Source: Polycladospora coralii
GTDB taxonomy: Bacteria; Bacillota; Bacilli; Thermoactinomycetales; Thermoactinomycetaceae
Length of the DNA: 64,000 bases
Direction: 5' to 3'
Assembly: GCF_014773435.2 (NCBI RefSeq)
Contig: NZ_JACXAG020000003.1
Location: 1 to 64,000, forward strand
Positions 33,326 through 41,296 of the stretch are shown in pieces (positions within the stretch are counted from its first letter, which is position 1; the number at the start of each line of letters is the position of its first letter). Position numbers and translations under genes: made by a program. Under the pieces are notes generated by a model, which was not told the origin of the DNA, searched no databases, and saw nothing but the letters and a program-made list of their open reading frames with translations.

Positions 33326-34045
33326 TTGAAACACGATCAGTGGTTACAAGAGCATGTGAGTCGGCTGGGGATTGATTTGACAGAGCACCAATTGGAGCAA
33401 TTTCAGCAGTATTATGAGCTTTTGATTGAGACAAATAAAGTCATGAACCTAACCGGCATTACGGATAGAGATGAAGTTTATATTAAACATTTCTACGATT
33501 CATTAACCTTAATTGCGGCATTTGATCCTAAAAAAACGAAGTCTATTATCGATGTAGGAACAGGTGCTGGATTCCCTGGGATACCCCTTAAAATTGCATT
33601 TCCAGATCTAGAAGTTGTGCTACTCGATTCACTGAAAAAACGCATTCACTTTTTACAATCTGTAGTCAATCATTTAGATTTATCTGGCGTAACCTGCATA
33701 CATGGCCGTGCAGAAGAGCTAGCACATCAGAAGTTGTATCGAGCTTCTTTTGATCTTGCAACGGCTCGTGCTGTAGCTAAATTAAATGTACTGGCCGAAT
33801 ATTGTTTGCCTTTTGTAAAAGTGGGGGGGATGTTTATTTCGATGAAAGGGACCGTAATGTCTGATGAGGTGGAATCAGCTAAGAAAGCACTGCATGTCAT
33901 GGGAAAGGCAACGTTTAAACAGACCACGTTTGAATTGCCTGCATCAATGGGTACGCGGTCATTACTACAAATGCAAAAAAGAGATCACAGTCCTAAAGCA
34001 TATCCTAGACGGGCTGGACTACCCGTAAAACAACCGCTTGTTTAA
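33326..34045 (+). CDS. rsmG: 16S rRNA (guanine-N7) methyltransferase RsmG
   Basis: 239 residues. The N-terminal helices include LIETNKVMNLTGITDRDEVY; the SAM-binding motif is IIDVGTGAGFPGIPL; LATARAVAKLNVLAEYCLP is a family signature. It methylates G527 (E. coli numbering) of 16S rRNA; loss gives low-level streptomycin resistance in other bacteria. The start is TTG 33326 after GAGGCGATCT. It lies 15 bases after mnmG. Confidence 0.97.
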   Translation: MKHDQWLQEHVSRLGIDLTEHQLEQFQQYYELLIETNKVMNLTGITDRDEVYIKHFYDSLTLIAAFDPKKTKSIIDVGTGAGFPGIPLKIAFPDLEVVLLDSLKKRIHFLQSVVNHLDLSGVTCIHGRAEELAHQKLYRASFDLATARAVAKLNVLAEYCLPFVKVGGMFISMKGTVMSDEVESAKKALHVMGKATFKQTTFELPASMGTRSLLQMQKRDHSPKAYPRRAGLPVKQPLV

Positions 34046-34048
34046 TGA

Positions 34049-34088
34049 AAAGAGACAATGCATACACGGATGCACTTGTCTCTTTTTT
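34049..34088 (+). terminator. mnmE-mnmG-rsmG operon terminator
   Basis: AGAGACA-TGCA pairs with TGCA-TGTCTCT, followed by TTTTTT, directly after rsmG. Confidence 0.8.
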
Positions 34089-35149
34089 CACCCTAAATGA
34101 TTAATTAAATTATGAAGTCCACGTAGTGCCATTTTTCTTTTTTCAATCTGATCGATTTCTTGTCTTTTTCGGCTGTTTTCGGAAAAGGGTGTAATAAATT
34201 CTTCGAAGGAACTATAACCGAAAGCATCTTCAAATTCGATTTGATCACTTTTAAGTTTTTCGCTACCTGTTTCTTTTTTTTTGTCAAGATGTTCTTCGCT
34301 ATCTATATGAGCAAGTGGTATGGAGGTTGTGTTAAATGAAGGTGTATGATCTTTTGATTCACTAATGGTCTGTTCTGCTTCTGATTCATTCTCATCCATT
34401 TTACCGGAAAGTACAGAGCGTCTTTGAGCTAATCGATTCTTTTTCGTGAGACGAGTACGTTTTCTGGGAGAAGTTTTTTCTTTTTTCTCAGCTTCAGTAA
34501 GTTCTGCACTCGGTAGAGCTAGAGGATGATCTTTTAATATGTTTTCTTGTTCTGTAAAAGGACGTTTTGACATCGGAGCAGAACGATTTAGATAGGAATT
34601 AGGATCAGATTCATATTTGTGATCATACTCATCGGTATTTGAACTACGACGATATATAGGTGATTCGAATATGGTTTGCTTTTGATAATGTGAAGGTGCA
34701 TCAGCTGTATCATCGTGATTCATATGCGATTCACGGTCTTTAATATCTGCTTCAATGGCATCTTGTTTAATGAGAAAAGGGAAAGCGTTCACCCTTTGTG
34801 CTTCGATTACATCTTTTTCATGTTCTTGTGGTTCTGTATGTTCCTCTAGTTCGGGAGCTGACTGAAAAGTAAAAGTTGTTGAAGTTGTTGTTTGTGTCTC
34901 AATCGTTTGCTTATGTAAATGCAGCCTGCTTTCTGCTGAGCCCATGTTAAAAGTTTCAGTTTTGGGTTCTTCTGATGTGATTTGATTAATAGGGCTTGCA
35001 TCATGATTAGAAACCTGAATTAAAGTGGCTAGTGTTTGTTGGTCTATATTGAGATAAAGAACTTGTTTACCATTTTCTTCAAGATGCTTGACAGAATCAA
35101 GTCCTGATTGACCTGATCCAATTAAGACAACGTCATATTGAGATTTCAT
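34088..35149 (-). CDS. Rossmann-like N-terminus fused to a long disordered region (unknown)
   Basis: 353 residues. Residues 5-38 (YDVVLIGSGQSGLDSVKHL, then EENGKQVLYLNID) look like the beta-alpha-beta nucleotide-binding start of a flavoprotein, with GxGxxG intact, but no other part of such an enzyme follows. Residues about 50-320 are low-complexity, rich in Glu, Ser, Thr, Asp and His, with basic patches (SPRKRTRLTKKNRLAQRR). The last 25 residues (RKRQEIDQIEKRKMALRGLH, then NLINHLG) are helical and look conserved. The ATG follows AGGAGGGG. It runs against replication and is downstream of the actin gene, separated by that gene's terminator. Function unknown. Confidence 0.75.
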   Translation of the reverse strand: MKSQYDVVLIGSGQSGLDSVKHLEENGKQVLYLNIDQQTLATLIQVSNHDASPINQITSEEPKTETFNMGSAESRLHLHKQTIETQTTTSTTFTFQSAPELEEHTEPQEHEKDVIEAQRVNAFPFLIKQDAIEADIKDRESHMNHDDTADAPSHYQKQTIFESPIYRRSSNTDEYDHKYESDPNSYLNRSAPMSKRPFTEQENILKDHPLALPSAELTEAEKKEKTSPRKRTRLTKKNRLAQRRSVLSGKMDENESEAEQTISESKDHTPSFNTTSIPLAHIDSEEHLDKKKETGSEKLKSDQIEFEDAFGYSSFEEFITPFSENSRKRQEIDQIEKRKMALRGLHNLINHLG

Positions 35150-35291
35150 CTTCTTGAAACCCCTCCTTTTACTACCCGTTCGAAGATGTTCTTCTCAATT
35201 ATTATCTCTCTTTTAGCTTAGGATAGCTAGCATATTCTAGTAATTTTCTTATAATCATTTAGCTCTTTTTACGATCATTTTACGATATATG

Positions 35292-35316
35292 ATTACCCCA
35301 AGGGAGCCCTTGGGGT
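35292..35316 (-). terminator. Terminator-like hairpin after the actin gene
   Basis: CCCCAAGGG and CCCTTGGGG form a perfect 9-bp stem (35294-35313) about 30 bases past the actin stop. There is only a weak T run on the minus strand. Confidence 0.6.
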
Positions 35317-35342
35317 ATATAAATGATTTTGATGGTATGATT

Positions 35343-36539
35343 TTACTTGTTCTTAATGCGCTGTACGCTTTTTTTATTAGCAGTTGGTTCTCCCACTTTT
35401 TCAGGAACATTAAACTCTTGGTGAATAGCAGCGGCAGCTTCTATAATACCTTTACTATTCGTGTTGTTTGCTTTAGATTGAGCAAATTTACAAAGCCCAA
35501 ATCCATTGGCAAATTGGGCTTCAATGCCATAGTCTTCAGCAAAGATTAGTTTTTCACCAAAACGTTCCCGGTAGAAGGGTTTAAACGGAATCGATGCGCC
35601 ACCTGTTAAGATAATGAAGGTAATATCATCACCGTAGTCAAGACGATTCCATACTTCGTCTATTAAGGCTTCCCCAACTTCTTTAATAGAAGCTTGTATT
35701 AAATTGCTGACATCATGCACTTTTCCTTTAAAGCTAATTTCACCTGAATTCACAATACGAGGCAAACTCCAAATTGGATATTCTTTTCCATTTCCATCCG
35801 AGTCTACATTTTCAGTAAACTCAAGCAATCGCTTAGACAGTAATTGGTAAACGTTTAACATCGCGTGACGTGATGTAAAGCTTTGGCGTTTAATAATGGT
35901 TTCCCCATGAAGCGTTTCCACGTCAGATGTGCCGAAGCCTAAATCATTAATACTCACTTTTTGAATAAAGAGGTCTTCATTTAGTAGTCTTCCATCACGG
36001 TCAAGTGCGATATGGAACAATGTCGCCATAGGTTGGCTAATAACGAATAGATTTTCTTGTTTGATTTCAAATTCAATTTTACGCCAAGGTAAGTTGCCTT
36101 GTTTTACTTCGAAGCTGTGTTTTCCAACGAGGCGTTTTTTTAATTCATCCTTATAGTCGATATAGCTATCAGTTGGAAGCGCAACCGACACAACTGGTTC
36201 TTGATTTCCTTGTAACATGAGACCGGTGCTCACACGAAACATAATCAGATACTCTTGTTCGCGAAACCAAGTGGGGCTGAACAAGCGGCGCCTATGTGAA
36301 TCAAATAGTTCATCATCGCCGGATTGTTCAATGGCTAATTTACCACAGAACCATTCACGATCTCCTTCATGTTCACGATACATGATATTGTGGGAATCGT
36401 TGTTGTAAGTAATTTCACCTACACGGTTAGGAACAACCATGTTGCGAATAAACATCTTATAGAACTTTCCATTTGTACGGCTTACCACTTTTGTACCATA
36501 ATACCCTTGGTCATTACCAATATAAACAGGTGTAGTCAT
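35343..36539 (-). CDS. ParM/StbA-family actin-like ATPase
   Basis: 398 residues. The actin-fold signatures are all present: phosphate 1 NDQGYYGTK (9-17), phosphate 2 NDLGFGTSD (198-206) and the adenosine motif ILTGGASIP (310-318), with QFANGFGLCKF near 342-352 as in ParM-type proteins. Such proteins form filaments that segregate plasmids, normally with an RHH-type adaptor and a centromere. The ATG follows GAGGAGGAAATAG. No adaptor gene is adjacent; noc and parAB are next door. Its presence on the chromosome next to oriC is unusual. The role is inferred by family only. Confidence 0.87.
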   Translation of the reverse strand: MTTPVYIGNDQGYYGTKVVSRTNGKFYKMFIRNMVVPNRVGEITYNNDSHNIMYREHEGDREWFCGKLAIEQSGDDELFDSHRRRLFSPTWFREQEYLIMFRVSTGLMLQGNQEPVVSVALPTDSYIDYKDELKKRLVGKHSFEVKQGNLPWRKIEFEIKQENLFVISQPMATLFHIALDRDGRLLNEDLFIQKVSINDLGFGTSDVETLHGETIIKRQSFTSRHAMLNVYQLLSKRLLEFTENVDSDGNGKEYPIWSLPRIVNSGEISFKGKVHDVSNLIQASIKEVGEALIDEVWNRLDYGDDITFIILTGGASIPFKPFYRERFGEKLIFAEDYGIEAQFANGFGLCKFAQSKANNTNSKGIIEAAAAIHQEFNVPEKVGEPTANKKSVQRIKNK

Positions 36540-36971
36540 TCTATTTCCTCCTCAAGGATTTCATCCGTTACTTTACGCAATTATCATTGTGTTACGCAAG
36601 ATTATCTCATATGTATTCTACTAGGTAACTATATCATATCTCCACTATTTTATTTTACCTGATCTGTTGCTATCGTATTACAATATTAGGAATCGTATAT
36701 ATAAAATTAAGCATGTAAATACTTGCCCTTTTTAGTCGGAACATATCTAGCAGACTTTAATGCAAGTATAGTGATAGGAAAATAACAGATTAAGCATATG
36801 AATGTTAGGTGATTACTTAGGGTTAGAAAGGGCTTTATTGATAGGATCGTTTGTGATACATAATAAAAAATAATAGTAGTTCTTCGAATATAAAAGTCGA
36901 ATTGTTTATTATAAAGCTTACACCCCTAGCATAACGAATTATGGAGAGATTTGAAAGTGTTAAATCATTTA

Positions 36972-36992
36972 ATTCAATTAATTTAATTGAAT
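36972..36992. repeat. AT-rich perfect palindrome
   Basis: ATTCAATTAA and TTAATTGAAT are perfect 10-bp arms around a single T, with partial extension outward. It lies about 430 bases upstream of the actin gene. It could be an operator or part of a centromere-like site; that is speculation. Confidence 0.5.
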
Positions 36993-37112
36993 GATTGAAT
37001 CTAATAATGAAGTCATAGACTTATTAAGCAGTTGCTAAAGGGGGCCAACTTGCATGGTTTTTCTCTTTATCATTTTCTAAGTATATTCACTATCAAAATT
37101 GTTTTTTAGGAG

Positions 37113-37148
37113 ATTCAATCTATGTTTCACGTGGAACATAGATTGAAT
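37113..37148. promoter_or_regulatory. parS: parS site within an extended palindrome
   Basis: The 16-bp core TGTTTCACGTGGAACA (37123-37138) matches the Bacillus parS consensus recognised by Spo0J and, in variants, by Noc-related proteins. Here the dyad continues outward for 10 more perfect base pairs per side (ATTCAATCTA to the left, its complement to the right), giving a 36-bp palindrome with only the central t/g pair unpaired. Spo0J should load here. Confidence 0.9.
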
Positions 37149-37311
37149 AAATAAAGATGGCCCCTTAGTGTGGGATTCTTGGGTAGATTTCTGCTTGATG
37201 AAATTGCCAAATCACCCCATCTCATGCAATTAGAAATGTATTTACATGGGCACGACACCAGTTACTAGTCTTTTAGTTCCTTTTTTCAAACGTTCATCGT
37301 TTTACACAGTA

Positions 37312-37475
37312 GCAACCCCATACGGTTATATCTTAGGGAACAAAGCTTACTACAAGTAGGACGAGTACGGCTCATGTCTGTTCCCTAAGCATCCCCATAA
37401 GGGGTTAAGCAACGCTCGCTTTTATTCCAATCCTAAAGAAACTGGGCTTTCCCGCTCGCAAAATTTGTAATCCCG
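37312..37475. repeat. Structured non-coding element upstream of noc
   Basis: TTAGGGAACA (37333-37342) pairs perfectly with TGTTCCCTAA (37379-37388). It is flanked by near-direct repeats AGCAACCCCATACGG (37312) and AGCATCCCCATAAGGGG (37389), the second forming its own CCCC/GGGG hairpin. At 37459-37475 there is a 17-base match (15 identical) with 27047-27063. It could be a structured RNA or the end of a decayed mobile element. Confidence 0.4.
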
Positions 37476-37594
37476 AATTAGTGCAGGGAGGCAGAAGAAA
37501 GTAGCGAATATTACATAGTGTAAGCTGTTAAGGTGACTTCAATCTAGGAAATTAGAGATCTCTTTTTTAGACGAGATGAGAGGATGTTTTAGTG

Positions 37595-38422
37595 ATGAGA
37601 GAGTCCTTTTCTCGATTTTTTGGTAAATCTGAACAAAAACAAGATCAAATCATGGAGATTGCTACAAAAGATATTGTCCCTTGTCCTTACCAACCACGTA
37701 TTCTTTTTCAAGAAGATAAACTAGATGAGTTGTGCCATACGATTCGTCTTCACGGTGTGATTCAACCTATTGTAGTTAGACAAAAAGGAGAGCATTATGA
37801 GTTAATTGCTGGAGAAAGAAGGTTGCGAGCCGTTAAAAAATTAGGTAATTCAACTATTCCAGCTCTCATACGTGAAATGAATGATCGTCAAGTTGCCTCA
37901 GCAGCCTTAATTGAGAACTTACAAAGAGAAGGTCTATCCGTTATTGAGGAAGCACATGCCTATCAAAAGCTAATCGAGATTGAGCAACTTACACAAGAGA
38001 GCTTAGCGCAACGACTAGGAAAAAGTCAGTCGACAATTGCCAATAAGTTACGCTTATTACATCTTCCAAAAGGTGTGCAAGAGAAGTTAATGGATCGACT
38101 GATTTCTGAGAGACATGCACGTGCATTATTACCGTTAAAAGAGGATGAAATCCAACTTAAACTATTAGAAGAGATTATTGAAAAAGATTTGAATGTCAAA
38201 CAGACAGAGGAGAAAGTTAAGCGAATCCTTGCTCAAACTGAAGAGCAACCTCCAAAAGCAAAGCGCAGGGCTTATTCTAGAGATGTCCGCTTAGCGGTAA
38301 ATACGATTCGTCATTCAATTGATCTCATTAAACAAACTGGATTAACAGTTGAGGCAGATGAACAAGAAGATGAACAGTTCTTTGAATTAACGATTCGTAT
38401 TCCTAAAAAGAAAAAAGCATAG
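37595..38422 (+). CDS. noc: Nucleoid occlusion protein Noc
   Basis: About 275 residues. The N-terminal amphipathic helix MRESFSRFFGKSEQ is the membrane-targeting sequence typical of Noc and separates it from Spo0J. A ParB-type CTPase domain follows with YQPRILFQEDKLDEL, GVIQPIVVR and ELIAGERRLRA, then an HTH (ESLAQRLGKSQSTIANKLRLL) and a dimerisation C-terminus. It blocks division-septum assembly over the nucleoid. ATG 37595 follows GAGAGGATG. It lies between rsmG and soj-spo0J as in B. subtilis, but with the actin and the disordered-protein gene inserted. Confidence 0.95.
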   Translation: MRESFSRFFGKSEQKQDQIMEIATKDIVPCPYQPRILFQEDKLDELCHTIRLHGVIQPIVVRQKGEHYELIAGERRLRAVKKLGNSTIPALIREMNDRQVASAALIENLQREGLSVIEEAHAYQKLIEIEQLTQESLAQRLGKSQSTIANKLRLLHLPKGVQEKLMDRLISERHARALLPLKEDEIQLKLLEEIIEKDLNVKQTEEKVKRILAQTEEQPPKAKRRAYSRDVRLAVNTIRHSIDLIKQTGLTVEADEQEDEQFFELTIRIPKKKKA

Positions 38423-38828
38423 CGGTTGATAGGTCATCAGGTAGATGAGGAAAAATTATAGATTAAATCTCGCAAGTATATCTATTATTTGTTATTATGA
38501 CGATAATGAAAACGTGACTTATAGTGAAGCAAATCGATTATGTTTTAAACGATATATCAGTATGGTATGAAAGAAATTCAAAACTATTTTATTGTTTCGG
38601 TTGTGTTGCATATCCAGAGATGTAGCGCATAATTCGATCGTAAGTTCTGCCCCCCTTTCAAATGAATTGTAATGCGTTTTATGGATGGATAAGGAGACTC
38701 AATCTAAAAAACGGTTCGAGTCAGTTAATGGGGTCTTTATAATTCAAAATTAGCAACAGCAGTGAAGTGAGTAGGCTTATGATAGCTTCTTTATAACATA
38801 AATAGCGTGATAGAGAGAGGTGAAACGG
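38423..38828. other. Intergenic region between noc and soj
   Basis: About 400 bases, AT-rich. I see no gene, RNA or strong hairpin. It should contain the soj-spo0J promoter; none was chosen with confidence. Confidence 0.4.
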
Positions 38829-39593
38829 TTGGGGAAGATCATAGCGATAGCCAATCAAAAAGGCGGAGTAGGAAAAACGACAACCTCGATCAATTTGGCA
38901 GCAAGTATAGCGGCAATAGGACGTCGTGTACTTATAGTAGATATAGATCCACAAGGCAATACAACCAGTGGAATGGGGATAAATAAAGCGGATGTACAAA
39001 GCTGTATCTATGACGTATTAATTAATGATGTTGAGGGAGAGCAGGCCACTATCTCCACAGCAGTAGAAGGTTTAGATTTAATTCCCGCTACAATTCAACT
39101 TGCTGGAGCAGAAATTGAGTTATCGCAAGCCATTTCACGAGAATTACGTTTAAAAAAGGCATTGGTTAGTATGAAACCTAAATATGACTATATCTTCATT
39201 GATTGTCCACCTTCATTAGGAATTATCACCCTGAACGCACTTACTGCAGCGGAGTCGGTCTTAATTCCTATCCAATGTGAATTTTATGCACTGGAAGGGT
39301 TAAGTCAGCTATTAAATACAGTCAGATTGGTTCAGAAACATTTAAATAAGTCATTGGAAATCGAAGGCGTATTACTAACGATGTTTGATCGTAGGACAAA
39401 TTTGTCCGTTCAAGTCATGGAAGAAGTCAAAAAATACTTTCAAGAAAGAGTATACCAAACGGTGATCCCTCGAAATATCAGGCTAAGTGAAGCACCTAGT
39501 CATGGAGAACCGATTATCGTTTACGATCCACGTTCGAGAGGTGCCAAGTGTTATCAAAATTTAGCAGAGGAAGTAGTGATGGATAATGAGTAG
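38829..39593 (+). CDS. soj: Chromosome partitioning ATPase ParA (Soj)
   Basis: 254 residues from TTG 38829, 6-7 bases after GAGAGGTG; the upstream in-frame GTG lies inside that site. The deviant Walker A KGGVGKTTTSINLAA starts near residue 11, with Walker A' DIDPQGNTTSG and Walker B YIFIDCPPSLG. Soj dimerises on ATP, interacts with Spo0J and tunes DnaA activity. It overlaps spo0J by 8 bases. Confidence 0.97.
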   Translation: MGKIIAIANQKGGVGKTTTSINLAASIAAIGRRVLIVDIDPQGNTTSGMGINKADVQSCIYDVLINDVEGEQATISTAVEGLDLIPATIQLAGAEIELSQAISRELRLKKALVSMKPKYDYIFIDCPPSLGIITLNALTAAESVLIPIQCEFYALEGLSQLLNTVRLVQKHLNKSLEIEGVLLTMFDRRTNLSVQVMEEVKKYFQERVYQTVIPRNIRLSEAPSHGEPIIVYDPRSRGAKCYQNLAEEVVMDNE

Positions 39594-40446
39594 TAAACGA
39601 CTAGGTCGTGGATTAGATGCTTTATTATCCCCTTCAGAATCTGAGGATCACAAACTAGCAGAAGAAGTAGCATTGGAAGATCTACGCCCCAACCCGTATC
39701 AGCCACGAAAGTTCTTTAATGAGGATGCTTTAACTGAACTAAAGCAATCGATTGGGAAACACGGCATTGTTCAACCTATTGTAGTACGAAAAAGCATTCA
39801 TGGCTTTGAAATCGTAGCTGGAGAGCGACGATATCGAGCAGCTAAGCTAGTTGGGTTATCTACTGTTCCAATCGTCATAAAAGAAATAAACGACGATCAG
39901 ATGATGGAAATGGCTCTAATTGAAAACTTACAGCGAGAAGATTTAAATCCGATTGAAATTGCAAATGCTTATCAAAAACTGATGAAGCATTTCAGTGTTA
40001 CGCAAGAAGAAGTAGCTGAGAAAGTAGGAAAAAGTAGGCCGCATGTTACGAACTTTATTCGATTACTTCAATTGCCAGAAAGTATTCAAGAAGATGTTTC
40101 ACGTGGAACATTATCGATGGGTCATGCACGAGCATTAATTGGCGTAAAAGATAGAGATTTACAAAGAAAACTGGCACAAAAGGTAATAAATGAGCAAGCT
40201 AGTGTGAGAGAGTTAGAAGAGTGGATCAAAAAATTAAACAGAAGCAATCGTGATAATCAGAAAAAGAGTAAGGGAACGACACCAGAATTTAAGCGATATG
40301 AAGATCTATTACAACAAGTTTTTCAAGCACCCGTACGGATCAGACAAGGAAAGAAAAAAGGCAAGATAGAAATTGAATATTTCTCAGAGCGTGAATTGGA
40401 TCGGTTAATCGAACTTCTGAATCATGAGCGCGTTATTGACTTTTAA
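39586..40446 (+). CDS. spo0J: Chromosome partitioning protein ParB (Spo0J)
   Basis: 286 residues. It opens with RLGRGLDALLSP, the Soj-activating N-terminus, followed by the CTP-binding ParB domain (PYQPRKFF, GIVQPIVVRK, EIVAGERRYRAA, ALIENLQREDLNPIEIA), the parS-reading HTH (EEVAEKVGKSRPHVTNFIRLL) and a dimerisation C-terminus. It clamps onto DNA at parS, spreads and recruits SMC. A parS site lies inside the gene, as in B. subtilis. Confidence 0.97.
   Translation: MSSKRLGRGLDALLSPSESEDHKLAEEVALEDLRPNPYQPRKFFNEDALTELKQSIGKHGIVQPIVVRKSIHGFEIVAGERRYRAAKLVGLSTVPIVIKEINDDQMMEMALIENLQREDLNPIEIANAYQKLMKHFSVTQEEVAEKVGKSRPHVTNFIRLLQLPESIQEDVSRGTLSMGHARALIGVKDRDLQRKLAQKVINEQASVRELEEWIKKLNRSNRDNQKKSKGTTPEFKRYEDLLQQVFQAPVRIRQGKKKGKIEIEYFSERELDRLIELLNHERVIDF
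40095..40110. promoter_or_regulatory. parS: parS site inside spo0J
   Basis: TGTTTCACGTGGAACA, identical to the core at 37123-37138. It lies in the spo0J coding sequence, where B. subtilis also has a parS. Confidence 0.95.
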
Positions 40447-40447
40447 T

Positions 40448-40492
40448 AAAAAAAACTTTATCAGACAACCGTTTGATAAAGTTTTTTTTATT
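40448..40492 (+). terminator. soj-spo0J terminator
   Basis: AAAAAACTTTATCA pairs with TTGATAAAGTTTTTT, a strong hairpin with A and T runs, which can act in both directions (the opposite gene is yyaC). Confidence 0.85.
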
Positions 40493-40586
40493 AAAAGTGT
40501 AATTCGGTTAAAATGTCTGTGAGCGTGGTTGGAAAACGGAAATCATAGATGTTGGCAGTACCCCTAATCGCTTCGATGTACTTAGC

Positions 40587-41198
40587 TTAACGAACCATGG
40601 TTGGATTTGCTTTAGGCATATAGGCACGGTGTGCAGCTCGGATTACTGAAGATGAAATAACATCAGCCATTTTCATCACTAAATTGAGACGCGTATTTTG
40701 TAAAACAAAGTATTCCATAAACCCTGCTACATTTACTATGCCCGTGATATGTACTTCTCCGATTTCGGGCAAATCTTTTTTTACCCCGGCACCTGGTTTG
40801 AGAGGACCTAAGCCTAATTGAATGTAACCGATACTCTTCATGTGACCTAGACAAGCATCGATCGCAATCACAAAAGCTTGGGGATGGTTTTGCCTGATTT
40901 GATTGATGGTATTCGAAAGATTTAAAGCATGAACGGGATGTTCTAATGTACCATAAATTTTAAGTGCTGACGATGCTCTTTTTTCCAATAAGTTACCTGT
41001 TATAGGGCCTAAAGCATCTCCTGTAGATCGGTCTGTACCAATACATACACATACGATTTCAGATTGAGGTTTTTTATTACGAAAAGTTAAAGCAAGTTGC
41101 TTAGAAAAGTCTTCGATTGCACAAGGTTCAGTATATTCAACACGGAACAAATCTGTCTTTTTATGTGTGACATTCAATTTGGAAAATTTGTTATGCAT
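40587..41198 (-). CDS. yyaC: Spore protease-like protein YyaC
   Basis: 203 residues from ATG 41198 after GGAGGT; an in-frame extension to 41261 has no site. The YyaC/DUF1256 core includes VCVCIGTDRSTGDALGPITG, VIAIDACLG and PGAGVKKDLPEIGEVHITG. It resembles the GPR germination protease fold and is made during sporulation in B. subtilis; substrate unknown. It stands beside soj-spo0J as in Bacillus, on the opposite strand. Confidence 0.93.
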   Translation of the reverse strand: MHNKFSKLNVTHKKTDLFRVEYTEPCAIEDFSKQLALTFRNKKPQSEIVCVCIGTDRSTGDALGPITGNLLEKRASSALKIYGTLEHPVHALNLSNTINQIRQNHPQAFVIAIDACLGHMKSIGYIQLGLGPLKPGAGVKKDLPEIGEVHITGIVNVAGFMEYFVLQNTRLNLVMKMADVISSSVIRAAHRAYMPKANPTMVR

Positions 41199-41296
41199 CT
41201 TGCATACCTCCGTAAAATTGTTCCTTAATAAGTATACGGAAATATGACACGAAATATACATGTAGGGACAACCTCAAAATTTGGAGGAGGGGTTTG

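Larger units (their letters stand above)
36540..37594. other. Long intergenic region between the actin gene and noc
   Basis: About 1050 AT-rich bases without a supported gene. It holds an AT palindrome (36972-36992), an extended parS palindrome (37113-37148), and a structured stretch (about 37312-37475) with a 10-bp long-range stem and a CCCC/GGGG hairpin. The actin promoter must lie at the left end and the noc promoter at the right end; neither was identified with confidence. Confidence 0.7.

Noticed and set aside
36369-36662. 97-residue plus-strand frame across the actin start
   Set aside because: It overlaps the actin coding region and its ribosome binding site in antisense; no supporting signal.
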